Shown in pieces: positions 8,041 to 17,085 of a DNA stretch of 64,000 nucleotides; position 1 is the stretch's first letter, and each line of letters starts with the position of its first letter. The notes below the pieces were generated by a model. That model saw only the letters and a program-made list of their open reading frames with translations, was not told where the DNA came from and did no database searches. Origin of the DNA: CAWFYI01 sp963820105 (GTDB taxonomy: Bacteria; Patescibacteriota; Saccharimonadia; Saccharimonadales; UBA4665); the NCBI GenBank assembly GCA_963820105.1, contig CAWFYI010000001.1, forward strand, positions 558,001-622,000, given 5' to 3'. The translations under genes and the position numbers were made by a program.

Positions 8041-9333
8041 ATGTCGTTAGACGTAGTGGTCGGATTGCAGCGGGGCGACGAGGGCAAAGGCCGGTTCGTC
8101 GACTTGGTGGCAGGCGAGTACGCCATCATAGCCCGCGGTAACGGCGGAGCCAATGCCGGCCATACCGTAGTACCGGAAGGCATGGAGCCGCTAGCGCTGC
8201 ACCAGGTACCATCCGGCATAGCTTATCCTGATAAATTGAATATAATCGGCGGCGGCGTCTACCTGGACCCGCGGTTGCTAGCTTCCGAAATCGGCTACAT
8301 ACGCGAAGCTGGCATAGAAGTATCATCGAAAAACCTGCTGATCAGCAGTACGGCCCATCTGGTGATGCCGCACCACGTCGGCTTCGACACCCTGCGCGAG
8401 CGCGGAGATAAACCTCAGGGTAGCACCAGATCAGGTATAGCCTACGTGGCGTCCGATAAATATCTTAGGCAGGGCGTCCGCCTGGAATCCATTGACACGC
8501 CCAAGATACTGCTGGAGCTGGCAACGGAAGGGCTGGTCCGCCTGAACGAACAACTGCCCGACTCCAAGAAACAAACCAAGGATGAAATTGAAGCTACTGC
8601 CAAGAAATGGGTCAAGTCCGCCGAAGAACTTAAGGAATACATGGCCGACACGGTAGAAATCATCAATGACCGGCTCGCTAACGGCGACAAGGTTCTGGCC
8701 GAAGGCGCGCAAGGTTACTGGCTGGACATCAACCAGGGAATGTACCCGGCCGTGACGTCTTCTTCAACGACAGTTGCCGGCCTGATTGACGGGCTGGGCG
8801 TATCCGCTAAATATCTGGGCAAGGTCACCGGCGTAGCCAAGGCGGTCAAATCGCACGTCGGCGGAGGCCCGATGGTCGCGCATATAACCAATGAGGAGTT
8901 GGAGACTACGGTGCGGGGGCCGTTCGGCAAGACCGACAGTGAGTTCGGCGCTACCACCAAACGTCCGCGGCGCATCGGCTACCCTGATCTGGTGGAACTG
9001 CGCAACGCCGTCCGGGGCGACGGTATCGACGAACTTGCAATGTCCAAGCTTGACCATTTGCCACGCTACGGCAAGGATCTGAAAGTAGCTGTCAGCTATA
9101 CGTACAAGGGAGAGGAAAGACTGACGGCACCGACTTCCGTAGCCGCTTTGGAAGCCTGTACCCCTAACTACCGCGCTTGCGACAACTGGACCGAAGACAT
9201 AAGCGGCATCCGCGACTACGGTAATCTGCCGGATGCGGCCAAGGCTTTCGTGGAGCTGTTCGAAAAGGAGCTAGGCGTGCCCGTCAAGAAGATAGGCGTG
9301 GGTCCGGGCCGCAACCAGATCATCTATAAATAG
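8041..9333 (+). CDS. purA: Adenylosuccinate synthetase
   Basis: PurA condenses IMP with aspartate using GTP, the first step to AMP. The 430-residue frame has the P-loop GDEGKG, the IMP-binding NGGANAGHT, GSTRSGI and the C-terminal TTKRPRRIGYPD. The usual QWGDEGKGK opening reads QRGDEGKGR, so the conserved Trp is replaced. TAGTCT at 8026-8031 gives a possible start point three bases before the ATG. It follows prs in the same direction. Confidence 0.92.
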   Translation: MSLDVVVGLQRGDEGKGRFVDLVAGEYAIIARGNGGANAGHTVVPEGMEPLALHQVPSGIAYPDKLNIIGGGVYLDPRLLASEIGYIREAGIEVSSKNLLISSTAHLVMPHHVGFDTLRERGDKPQGSTRSGIAYVASDKYLRQGVRLESIDTPKILLELATEGLVRLNEQLPDSKKQTKDEIEATAKKWVKSAEELKEYMADTVEIINDRLANGDKVLAEGAQGYWLDINQGMYPAVTSSSTTVAGLIDGLGVSAKYLGKVTGVAKAVKSHVGGGPMVAHITNEELETTVRGPFGKTDSEFGATTKRPRRIGYPDLVELRNAVRGDGIDELAMSKLDHLPRYGKDLKVAVSYTYKGEERLTAPTSVAALEACTPNYRACDNWTEDISGIRDYGNLPDAAKAFVELFEKELGVPVKKIGVGPGRNQIIYK

Positions 9334-9356
9334 GGTCGGGACCCCTTGCTTAATGC

Positions 9357-9362
9357 TATAGT
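9357..9362 (+). promoter_or_regulatory. -10 box deciding the pgl start codon
   Basis: TATAGT directly touches an ATG at 9363. The expected transcription start is 9369, which is a second in-frame ATG, so the first ATG should not be present in the mRNA. Confidence 0.6.
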
Positions 9363-9368
9363 ATGAGC

Positions 9369-10043
9369 ATGAAGTTTATCCTTACGGCTGGCTGGGATGA
9401 CGGCGTGGCCGACCTGACCGAGCGGCTGATCAGGGAGCTGGTTGCCGGCAAGAAGGTATTATGGCTGGTCAGCGGCGGTTCGAACATTCCAGCCAGCGTG
9501 CAGGTCATGCGCACCGTGTCAGCAGACCTGAGCAAGAGGCTGAGCGTATCCTTATGCGATGAACGCTACGGAGAACCCGGCCATAAGGATTCGAATTGGG
9601 AACAGCTGATGCGAGCCGGGTTCAAGGCCAAACGCGCGTCATTGCTGCCGGTGCTGAAAAGCGGCGCCAATTTCAAGCAGACCATAGATGCGTACGAAAA
9701 ACTCATAGAAAAGGCGCTCGGCGATAATGACGCCGTGATCGCCCAACTGGGCATCGGATCGGACGGACACATAGCTGGCATCCTGCCGGATTCTCCTGCT
9801 GCCGCGGAAAAGACGGCGCTGGTTTCCGGCTACAAGGCGCCGCCGCTTTCCAGGTTGACCCTGACATTCCCGGCCCTGCGCCGCGTGACGACGGCCTACG
9901 CCTTCGCCTTCGGCAAGCCGAAGCGGGCCGCTCTGAAATCCCTGCAAGCAGGAACGGCTGGGCTGAGCGAACAGCCAGCCCAGATATTGAACGAGTTGCC
10001 GGAAGCGTATCTGTACAGTGACCAAGCGGGGAAACATGCCTGA
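9369..10043 (+). CDS. pgl: 6-phosphogluconolactonase (DevB type)
   Basis: This 224-residue protein belongs to the glucosamine-6-phosphate isomerase/6-phosphogluconolactonase family, which hydrolyses 6-phosphogluconolactone in the pentose phosphate pathway. Visible segments are LWLVSGGSNIPASVQVM, SLCDERYGEPGHKDSNWEQL and LGIGSDGHIAGILP. TATAGT at 9357-9362 abuts a first ATG at 9363 and predicts transcription starting at 9369, the A of the second in-frame ATG. That start is therefore preferred. The gene overlaps zwf by 8 nt, and the two enzymes act in sequence. Confidence 0.88.
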   Translation: MKFILTAGWDDGVADLTERLIRELVAGKKVLWLVSGGSNIPASVQVMRTVSADLSKRLSVSLCDERYGEPGHKDSNWEQLMRAGFKAKRASLLPVLKSGANFKQTIDAYEKLIEKALGDNDAVIAQLGIGSDGHIAGILPDSPAAAEKTALVSGYKAPPLSRLTLTFPALRRVTTAYAFAFGKPKRAALKSLQAGTAGLSEQPAQILNELPEAYLYSDQAGKHA

Positions 10044-11421
10044 TTCCGCAGCAACCGCCAAGGCCGCACCGCCCGTCATCGTTATATTCGGCGTCACGGG
10101 CAATCTTAGCAAGCACAAGTTGCTGCCGGCCCTATACCATCTTTTCCGGCAAGGGCTGCTGCCGGAAGACACGCGGGTAATCGGCATCAGCCGGCGGGCG
10201 CTGACGCCGGAAGAACTTCTGAACACCGTGGAATTATGCGTGCTCGAAAAAGACAATGTCTGCGACCCGGAAGGACTAAAGCGCGTCAAGGCCGCCATTC
10301 AGACTTTGAAGCTCGACCCGGATCAGCCAGAGGACTACCGGCAGCTTAAGGCCTTACTGGACAGTTTTGACAACGAAGCCGAACGCAACCGCCTGTTCTA
10401 CATGTCCATACCGGCCGCGGCTTTCCCACCGATCATCAGCAACCTGGCGGCAGCCGGCCTAAGCGAAGATCGCAACCGCTTACTGCTGGAAAAACCGTTC
10501 GGCTACAGCCTGGAGAGCGCGCAGCAGCTCATCAAGCTGTTATCGTCGGGGGACTTCCAGGAAAGCCAGATCTACCGGATAGACCACTACCTGGCAAAGG
10601 AAACGGCTCAGAACCTGCTGGCGTTCCGTATGCATAACCCGATTTTCGTACCGCTGTGGAACAGCGAACACATACAGAACGTGCATATCAAGGCCGCCGA
10701 GACCATCGGCATAGAGGGCAGGGCGGCTTTCTACGAGCAGACCGGCGCCTTGCGCGACTTCATCCAAAGCCACCTGATGCAGCTGCTGTCGATTACCATG
10801 ATGGACGTGCCGGCGGACATGTCCAGCCAGGCCATACATGCCGCCAAGCAGCGCTTCCTGGAAGACCTGTCGCCAGCCGATCCTTCCAAAGCCGTACGCG
10901 GACAATACGGCGGCTACAAAAAAGAGGCGGGCAACGACAGCAGCAACGTCGAAACCTATGCAGCTCTACGTCTGCAGCATGCTTCCGAACGCTGGAGCGG
11001 CACCGGCATCCTGCTGGAAACCGGCAAGGGGCTCAAGCAGAAAACCACCGAAATCACCGTGGAGTTCAAGACGCCGCATGAACGGCGCCGCGACAGCCTG
11101 GTCTTCCGCATACAGCCCGACGAGGGCATCAGCCTGGACCTGGTAGTAAAGGAACCCGGCTTCGCCGACCGCATGCGTCATGCCGCTTTGGACTTCCGCT
11201 ACCGCGAGACGTTCCGCGACCGCCAGCACATAGATGCCTACGAACGAGTGCTGATGGACGCCGTGCGCGGCTATCAGGCCCTGTTCGCCAGCGACCGCGA
11301 GGTCCTGGCCACCTGGCGCACCCTTCAGCCGGTGCTGGACGAATGGGAACGTTCGGGCAAAGGCCTGCTCAGCTACAAGGCCGGCTCCGAAGGCCCTAAG
11401 CACCACCTGGCTACATCCTGA
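10036..11421 (+). CDS. zwf: Glucose-6-phosphate 1-dehydrogenase
   Basis: Zwf oxidises glucose 6-phosphate to the lactone that Pgl then opens. The start ATG 10036 follows a GGGGAAA ribosome site and lies 8 nt inside the end of pgl. The 461-residue protein has the coenzyme motif GVTGNLSKHKLLPALY, EKPFGYS and the catalytic RIDHYLAKE, where the usual Gly of HYLGKE is Ala. The C-terminal domain is complete. This is the route by which Saccharibacteria-like cells are thought to make NADPH and pentoses. Confidence 0.93.
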   Translation: MPDSAATAKAAPPVIVIFGVTGNLSKHKLLPALYHLFRQGLLPEDTRVIGISRRALTPEELLNTVELCVLEKDNVCDPEGLKRVKAAIQTLKLDPDQPEDYRQLKALLDSFDNEAERNRLFYMSIPAAAFPPIISNLAAAGLSEDRNRLLLEKPFGYSLESAQQLIKLLSSGDFQESQIYRIDHYLAKETAQNLLAFRMHNPIFVPLWNSEHIQNVHIKAAETIGIEGRAAFYEQTGALRDFIQSHLMQLLSITMMDVPADMSSQAIHAAKQRFLEDLSPADPSKAVRGQYGGYKKEAGNDSSNVETYAALRLQHASERWSGTGILLETGKGLKQKTTEITVEFKTPHERRRDSLVFRIQPDEGISLDLVVKEPGFADRMRHAALDFRYRETFRDRQHIDAYERVLMDAVRGYQALFASDREVLATWRTLQPVLDEWERSGKGLLSYKAGSEGPKHHLATS

Positions 11422-11485
11422 AGACAAACTGAATACCAGGGCCGAAAGCACACAGATCATCGGGTAATTTGCTAAACTAGACTTT

Positions 11486-12370
11486 ATGATTACGTATTTC
11501 CAGGCGATAGTCATCGGGCTGTTACAGGGCTTGACGGAACTGTTTCCCATATCGAGTCTCGGCCATTCCGTGGTGGTACCCTGGGTGCTGGGCTGGAACA
11601 CCATACTCAAAAGCCAAAGTACTGGCGAGTCATTCTTCCTGTCGTTCCTGGTGGCGCTTCACGTAGCCACCGCCACGGCGCTGTTCATCTTCTACCGGCA
11701 CACCTGGGTGCGCATAATCAAAGGTTTCTTTTCGTCAGTGAGCAAGCGCCGGATTGATTCGCCCGACGCCCGGCTGGCCTGGCTGCTGTTGGCAGCCACC
11801 ATACCCGCAGGGCTTATAGGATTGATTTTTGAGCATCATCTCCGCACCCAGTTCGCCAAGCCGCTCTCCGCCATAATCTTCCTGTTCATAAACGGCTGCA
11901 TTCTGCTCATAGGCGATCATTACCTGAAGCAAAAGGAGGGCAGCAATTACAGCCTAGAAAGCACCACCAAGAACATCAGCGGCAAACTGACGCTGACCCG
12001 CGCCGGCTTCATCGGTGTCGCTCAGATTGGCGCGCTGTTCGCCGGCATCAGCCGCTCGGGCATCACCATGGTCAGCGGACTATACAGCGGGCTGAACCAC
12101 GAGGACGCCGCGCGCTTTTCTTTCCTGCTGGCCACGCCGATAATCGCCGGAGCCGGCTTGTACAAATTGCCCGACTTCTTCGGCAACCTGGACGCCGGAG
12201 TGCGCAACCAGATCCTTGCGGGCGCCATCGCCGCCGGCGTCGCCGCGTATTTTTCGGTACGCTACCTGGATAAATATTTCCGTGACAAAACCCTCCGGCC
12301 GTTCGGTTTATACTGTATCGGCATCAGCCTGGCTCTGTTCGCCTTCGGTCTGGCCCGGGGCCATTTCTAA
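11486..12370 (+). CDS. uppP: Undecaprenyl-diphosphatase (BacA/UppP)
   Basis: An integral membrane enzyme that dephosphorylates undecaprenyl pyrophosphate to recycle the wall lipid carrier. The 294 residues contain both family signatures: LTELFPISSLGHS near the N-terminus and the GISRSGITM motif with its catalytic Arg, among about eight hydrophobic segments. TAAACT at 11473-11478 predicts a start point one base before the ATG. It links to the cell wall genes at 51-59 kb. Confidence 0.93.
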   Translation: MITYFQAIVIGLLQGLTELFPISSLGHSVVVPWVLGWNTILKSQSTGESFFLSFLVALHVATATALFIFYRHTWVRIIKGFFSSVSKRRIDSPDARLAWLLLAATIPAGLIGLIFEHHLRTQFAKPLSAIIFLFINGCILLIGDHYLKQKEGSNYSLESTTKNISGKLTLTRAGFIGVAQIGALFAGISRSGITMVSGLYSGLNHEDAARFSFLLATPIIAGAGLYKLPDFFGNLDAGVRNQILAGAIAAGVAAYFSVRYLDKYFRDKTLRPFGLYCIGISLALFAFGLARGHF

Positions 12371-12373
12371 GTC

Positions 12374-13543
12374 ATGTTCCTAGACGTCGTTATAATCGCG
12401 GTGGGCATCCTAGCCCTTTTCCGCGGCAACAAGATCGGCTTCGTGCGACAACTATGTTCGACGGCGGGGTTCCTGGGCGGCCTGATGCTTGGCGCATGGT
12501 TAAGTCCCCATGTGGTCAATCTGGTTCATGGCACGAACGCGCGCGCCATACTTACCGTATCGGTCATCTTTGGCAGCGCTATCATACTACTTACCGCAGG
12601 CGAATATCTGGGTCTGAGCCTTAAGTACCGCGTATTGCCAAAAGGCGTGCACAGATTCGACAACGGCTTGGGCGGATTGATAAGCGCGTTATCGCTGCTA
12701 ATAGGCGTCTGGCTGATGGCATCGATCATAAACGGTTCGTCGCCCGGGCCTTCGATCCAGTCGGCGGTGCGCAGTTCCCGGATTATCACACAGCTCAACC
12801 GCATCCTGCCGCCCGCGCCGGATATCATCGCCAGACTCAGCCACCTCATAGACCCTAACGGTTTCCCGGACGTCTTCATCGGCAATGAGCCGGTACCGCG
12901 CACCAGCGTCAACCTGCCGGCACTCGGCGACTTGGCCGGCGCCGTGAACGCCGACAAAGATTCGGTAGTCAGAATCAAGGGCCAGGGCTGCGGCGGTATC
13001 GTAGCCGGCTCCGGCTTCGTGGTCGGCCACGACCTGATCGCCACCAACGCGCACGTGGTAGCCGGCATAAGCCGCCCGTATGTACAGGACGCCGCCGGCA
13101 GCCACCCGGCCAGCGCCATCTGGTTCGACCCGGATCTTGACTTCGCGCTGCTCAAGACCGGCGGCATCAATGAGCCCAGCCTGAAACTGGATACTTCCAT
13201 AGCGTCCCGCGGCACGCCTGGCGCCGTGCTCGGCTATCCGGGCGGCGGTGACTTCAGCGCCAATGCAGCGGCCGTACTCGACGAAATCAGGGCCGCCGGG
13301 CGTAACATTTACGGCACGGGCCATACTCTGCGCGACGTGTACGAGCTGAAGGCCAGCATCGTACCCGGCAACTCCGGAGGTCCGCTGGTAGGCAAGGACG
13401 GCAAGGTCATCGGCATAGTGTTCGCCGAATCTACCAACTACAACCACATAGGCTACGCCTTGACGACCGAAAACCTGAGCCGGACCATCAAGCAGGCGTC
13501 TTCCCGGGACCAAGTCGTGGGGACGGGTCGCTGCGCAGAGTAG
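12374..13543 (+). CDS. Membrane serine protease, MarP-like (CvpA plus trypsin-like domain)
   Basis: Residues 1 to about 125 form four membrane helices of the CvpA type. A periplasmic-side chymotrypsin-like domain follows, with the triad His in ATNAHVV, Asp in DLDFALLK and Ser in VPGNSGGPL. A Cys in GCGGIVAGSGF matches the position that in the mycobacterial MarP is disulfide-bonded. Members of this family act in envelope stress and wall hydrolase control. The next gene is a VKOR-type disulfide-forming protein, so the pair may be functionally linked. It starts 3 nt after uppP ends. Confidence 0.85.
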   Translation: MFLDVVIIAVGILALFRGNKIGFVRQLCSTAGFLGGLMLGAWLSPHVVNLVHGTNARAILTVSVIFGSAIILLTAGEYLGLSLKYRVLPKGVHRFDNGLGGLISALSLLIGVWLMASIINGSSPGPSIQSAVRSSRIITQLNRILPPAPDIIARLSHLIDPNGFPDVFIGNEPVPRTSVNLPALGDLAGAVNADKDSVVRIKGQGCGGIVAGSGFVVGHDLIATNAHVVAGISRPYVQDAAGSHPASAIWFDPDLDFALLKTGGINEPSLKLDTSIASRGTPGAVLGYPGGGDFSANAAAVLDEIRAAGRNIYGTGHTLRDVYELKASIVPGNSGGPLVGKDGKVIGIVFAESTNYNHIGYALTTENLSRTIKQASSRDQVVGTGRCAE

Positions 13544-13562
13544 GTTATAATACGCATACAGC

Positions 13563-14178
13563 ATGAAGAAGTGGAACCTGACCCTCAAGAAAGCTCTGCC
13601 ATACATATTGCTCATCGCCGGCGTCATCGGCGTCCTATGCGCTTTCGCGCTCAGCCAGGACAAGCTCAAACTGGCAAGCAACCCCGGCGCGCATCTGGAA
13701 TGCAGCTTGAATCCGGTGGTTTCCTGCGGCAACACGCTTAAATCGGCGCAGGGCGAGGCCTTCGGTTTCCCGAATCCGTTCCTGGGCCTGGCCGGCTTAC
13801 GCGGCGGTGCTGACCATCGGCTTAACGCTGCTGGCGGGAGCCAAATTTAAGCGCTGGTTCTGGCTTGTCGTCGAAACCGGACTGCTGTTCGCTATGGGTT
13901 TCTTGGCGTGGCTGTTCTTCCAGAGCCTTTATAACATCCACGTCCTGTGCCCGTACTGCCTGGGCGTAGACGCGGTCACCATCCCGGCGTTCTGGTACGT
14001 CACGCTATACAACATCGACCAAGGCAACATCAGATTGCCGAAGGGCAAGGCAAAGAAGGTCTACGGTTGGATTCGCAAACATCACCTAGACCTGTTGGTA
14101 TTATCGTATTTCCTGATAATCTTCTGGATACTGAAGCACTTCTGGTACTACTACGGCCAACATCTGCATATATTGTAG
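13563..14178 (+). pseudogene. VKOR-family disulfide-forming protein, needs one +1 frameshift
   Basis: Two overlapping frames together make a 204-residue vitamin K epoxide reductase family protein, which oxidises a DsbA-like partner and passes electrons to a quinone. The first frame holds helix 1 and the outer cysteine pair (ECSLNPVVSCG) plus GFPNPFLGLAG. The second frame holds the remaining helices and the active-site LCPYC. Reading GGC (T) TAC near 13793-13798 restores GLAGYAAVLTIG. The one extra base could be an assembly error or a real break; both halves are well conserved. TATAAT at 13546-13551 puts the start point five bases before the ATG. Confidence 0.82.
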
Positions 14179-14287
14179 ATATGGCATGGCTCTAATGGCT
14201 CTAACAGGGGTAATACCATATCATATCCGTAACAGTATGCCATCTGCCATGCGGGATAGCCGGTAGGCCGGTAGCCGGTAGCATTCG
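14179..14287. repeat. Intergenic copy A of a dispersed AACAGGGGTA element
   Basis: Between VKOR and the convergent ABC permease lies TATGGCATG...TCTAACAGGGGTA...CATATCATATC...AACA. An ATGGCAT/ATGCCAT inverted pair flanks it. Relatives lie at about 45156-45215 and, in opposite orientation, at 37991-38050. No gene is seen. Confidence 0.5.
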
Positions 14288-15526
14288 CTATTCGCTTCGG
14301 AGGGCCTCAATCGGGTCCTTGCGGGCGGCCTTGAAGGCGGGTATGGTACCGAACACTATGCCGACCAACAGCGACACTCCGGTGGCCAGCACGACGACTT
14401 GCCAGCTGATGCTGGGCCGTAGATCGGTGAACAATCTAAGTATTATCTCTACGAGGAAGGCCAGGCCGATGCCGATGACGCCGCCCCACAGGCTCAGAGC
14501 GCTGGATTCGATCAGAAACTGGGTCAGTATCTGGCGGTTGGTGGCGCCGACCGCTTTGCGGATGCCGATTTCGTGCTTACGTTCGGAAACCGACACCAGC
14601 ATGACGTTCATGATGCCGATGCCGCTGACCAGTAGCGATATCGCCGCCACGCCGGCTATCAGCTTGGTGAGCAGGCCCAGGATGCTGTCGCTGGCCGTCA
14701 GGTTCTGGTTGCCGGACAACACGGTGAAGCCGCTTTGGCCAGCATGAGCCTTGGACAGTGCTTGGCGAATATTGCCGGCTACGGCTGAAGTCTGCTTGGC
14801 ATTGCCGGGCCGTACCAGGATTTCGTACGTCGGCGCGGTATTGTTGCTCAGACTCTCAGCCACGTCATTCGGGATGAATATGGCATTATTGAAATCCAGC
14901 CCCTGGCTCAAAGGCGAAGCCGTGAACTGGTTGAAGACGCCGCGGACTATGAATTCCTGGCCGTGGAAGGTGAAGCTGCGCCCCAGCGGTACGTCCACGT
15001 TGAACATGGTTTCGGCCGCATGCTGGCCGAGCACCGCCGTGTAGGTGCCGGCATCATCATCAGTCAGGAAGCCGCCGTAGGCCATGGACTGGTTGAGCAG
15101 GCCGGGCAGTGCGCTGGTGGTACCGATTACGAAGCCCTCGTCGTAGCGGCCGGTTTCGCCGGTGATGCTGCCGTTCAGCGCGGTAAGCGGGGCGCTGGCG
15201 GCAACCCCTTTTGCGTGCGATACGGTGCTGACATCTTTGTTCGTCAGCGAGCTGCTGGTGCTCAAGCCGGAAATCAGGCTTAGGCCCGAGGAGCCGGTGC
15301 TTCCGCCGGTCTGTAGCCGGGCAGGACGGATCGTAATAAGATTCTTGCCGAAATGATGGATCTGACCGGAAACCTGTTGTTTTATGCCCGTGCCGATAGC
15401 TACCACGGTTATGACCGATGCCACGCCTATTATAACGCCCAACATCGTCCAGAAACTGCGCAGTTTGGTACCGCGCACCGAACCGATGCCGGATTTCAAG
15501 TGCCCGTACATTACTGACGATTTCAT
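14288..15526 (-). CDS. MacB/FtsX-type ABC transporter permease
   Basis: This 412-residue protein has the MacB layout: a cytoplasmic start, one membrane helix (LGVIIGVASVITVVAIG), a large extracytoplasmic MacB_PCD domain of about 220 residues rich in Ser/Thr/Gly, then three helices of the FtsX domain ending in PAFKAARKDPIEALR. SVSERKHEIGIRKAVGA is the typical loop for coupling to the ATPase. The family exports lipoproteins, peptides or drugs by mechanotransmission; the substrate is not known. It overlaps its ATPase gene by 4 nt. Confidence 0.9.
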   Translation of the reverse strand: MKSSVMYGHLKSGIGSVRGTKLRSFWTMLGVIIGVASVITVVAIGTGIKQQVSGQIHHFGKNLITIRPARLQTGGSTGSSGLSLISGLSTSSSLTNKDVSTVSHAKGVAASAPLTALNGSITGETGRYDEGFVIGTTSALPGLLNQSMAYGGFLTDDDAGTYTAVLGQHAAETMFNVDVPLGRSFTFHGQEFIVRGVFNQFTASPLSQGLDFNNAIFIPNDVAESLSNNTAPTYEILVRPGNAKQTSAVAGNIRQALSKAHAGQSGFTVLSGNQNLTASDSILGLLTKLIAGVAAISLLVSGIGIMNVMLVSVSERKHEIGIRKAVGATNRQILTQFLIESSALSLWGGVIGIGLAFLVEIILRLFTDLRPSISWQVVVLATGVSLLVGIVFGTIPAFKAARKDPIEALRSE

Positions 15527-16413
15527 CGTTTCTTACCCCGGCCGGTCTTTTTGGGTTTACCGCGCAGGTTGGCGGATTTAGCTTTTCGGGCCACGCCTTT
15601 GCGCTTTTTGCGCTCGGCCGGCTTACCGGGCAAGCCCTTCATCAGCGCCGAGACGCCCGCCAGCTCATCCTCTTCGCTGGTGGTTGGCAGCGTATACAGG
15701 ACCTTGCGCGCGGTCTGGGCCACCCGGCCCAGCGCCGTCTTCTCGTCGTGGATGATGCTGCCGTCATGCATGTAAACGACGCGCGTGGCATAGCGTGTAA
15801 GCTCCGGGTTGTGCGTTACGAACAGGATAGTGTTGCCCATCTTGTGGATGTCGGCCAGCAGTTCCATGACCAGGCGGGAGCTGGCACTGTCCAAGTTGCC
15901 GGTCGGCTCGTCGGCGATTATAAGCTTAGGGCTGTTGACCAGCGCGCGGGCGATGGCGGCGCACTGGGCCTGGCCGCCGGACAGCTGGCTGGGCAGGAAG
16001 TATTCGCGGCTCTGGATACCCACACGGTCCAGCATCTGGCTGGCCAGCTTCAACCTGCGAGTAGTAGACATACCCTTGTACGACAGAGGCAAAGCTACGT
16101 TCTCCAGCGCCGTCAGGCGGGGCAATAAATTGAAGAACTGGAAGATAAAACCGATCTTGTCGCGGCGGATCCTGGCCGACTGGTTGGGCCGCAGACGGGC
16201 GACGCCTTTGCCTTCAAGCCGGTAAGTACCATGGCTGGGCTTGTCGAGCAGTCCTATGACGTTCATCAGCGTGCTCTTGCCACAGCCGCTCGGGCCCATC
16301 ACGCCAACGAATTCGCCTTTTTCAATAGTAAGATCGACCTCGTCGAGCGCCAGGGTAGTGGCATCGCCGAAGCCGTACAGCTTGCTGACGTCTTCTAATT
16401 CAATCAGGGCCAT
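15523..16413 (-). CDS. MacB/LolD-type ABC transporter ATPase
   Basis: Residues 1 to about 230 are the nucleotide-binding domain: Walker A GPSGCGKST, signature LSGGQ, Walker B LIIADEP followed by TGNLD, and the switch His in VTHNPE. After the signature the usual QQRVAIAR reads AQCAAIAR. A long Lys/Arg-rich tail of about 65 residues follows, which is unusual for LolD-type subunits. TAAACT upstream on the minus strand puts the expected start three bases before the ATG. Partner of the overlapping permease. Confidence 0.9.
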   Translation of the reverse strand: MALIELEDVSKLYGFGDATTLALDEVDLTIEKGEFVGVMGPSGCGKSTLMNVIGLLDKPSHGTYRLEGKGVARLRPNQSARIRRDKIGFIFQFFNLLPRLTALENVALPLSYKGMSTTRRLKLASQMLDRVGIQSREYFLPSQLSGGQAQCAAIARALVNSPKLIIADEPTGNLDSASSRLVMELLADIHKMGNTILFVTHNPELTRYATRVVYMHDGSIIHDEKTALGRVAQTARKVLYTLPTTSEEDELAGVSALMKGLPGKPAERKKRKGVARKAKSANLRGKPKKTGRGKKR

Positions 16414-16591
16414 TCTAAAACCAGTTTAAACTTTTATTGACCGATTTCGCAAGCCCGGCAACAAGTTTGTTCACCCTAATTTGGCCGTTTCCGATTATTA
16501 TAAAAATTTTTATAATTTTCCGAACTGCCGATAAGAGGACACGGATGCCGACCCGGCATACTGTATACTAACTAGGGTCAAATGGCGATAC

Positions 16592-16681
16592 GGAGAGGTG
16601 GCCGAGTGGCTTAAGGCGCACGCTTGGAAAGCGTGTTGAGGCGCAAGTCTCGCGCAGGTTCGAATCCTGTCCTCTCCGCCA
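16592..16681 (+). tRNA. tRNA-Ser (GGA)
   Basis: GGAGAGG pairs with CCTCTCC in the acceptor stem, with a G discriminator and encoded CCA at 16679-16681. The anticodon loop CTTGGAAAG gives anticodon GGA, and a long variable arm is present, as in class II tRNAs. TATACT at 16564-16569 is a likely promoter. Confidence 0.96.
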
Positions 16682-16722
16682 GAAGTGTAGCTACTTCTTC
16701 AAGTAATGCTACAATTGTCATT

Positions 16723-17085
16723 ATGCTTATGATGTCGTTCTTGTCGTGGTGGTACGGCCGGGGCTGGAAAGAGGTGCTCACCGGTTTCGGTCCGCGGATG
16801 AAAGGCGTACTGAATAACTTCTCCGTGTTCCAGCTGGCACGCACCTTGTTCGAGCCTTGGCGTCGTATAGTTACGTATCCGGGTTCCAGCCTGGCCGAAA
16901 AGTTCAAGGCGTGGGGCGATAACGCCGTCAGCCGGTGCGTAGGCTTCACGGTGCGGGCCAGCGTCATATTGCTAGCTTTCCTTACATTGGTCGCGGTAGC
17001 CATACTGACCGTAGTAGAGATTATCATCTGGCCTTTGCTGCCGTTCGCGGTTCCCGGCTTCTTGATCGCGGGGCTGTTGCTATGA
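16723..17085 (+). CDS. Small membrane protein upstream of the Clp-like ATPase
   Basis: A 120-residue protein with an amphipathic, aromatic N-terminal part (SFLSWWYGRGWKEV), a positively charged middle and two hydrophobic helices at the C-terminus. I do not recognise the family. TACAAT at 16710-16715 predicts a start point one base before the ATG. Its stop overlaps the ATG of the following ATPase (ATGA), so the two are translationally coupled and may form one membrane complex. Confidence 0.7.
   Translation: MLMMSFLSWWYGRGWKEVLTGFGPRMKGVLNNFSVFQLARTLFEPWRRIVTYPGSSLAEKFKAWGDNAVSRCVGFTVRASVILLAFLTLVAVAILTVVEIIIWPLLPFAVPGFLIAGLLL

Noticed and set aside
12698..13735. 345-codon minus-strand frame across the MarP-like gene
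   Set aside because: Antisense to a protease with an intact catalytic triad, and runs into VKOR.
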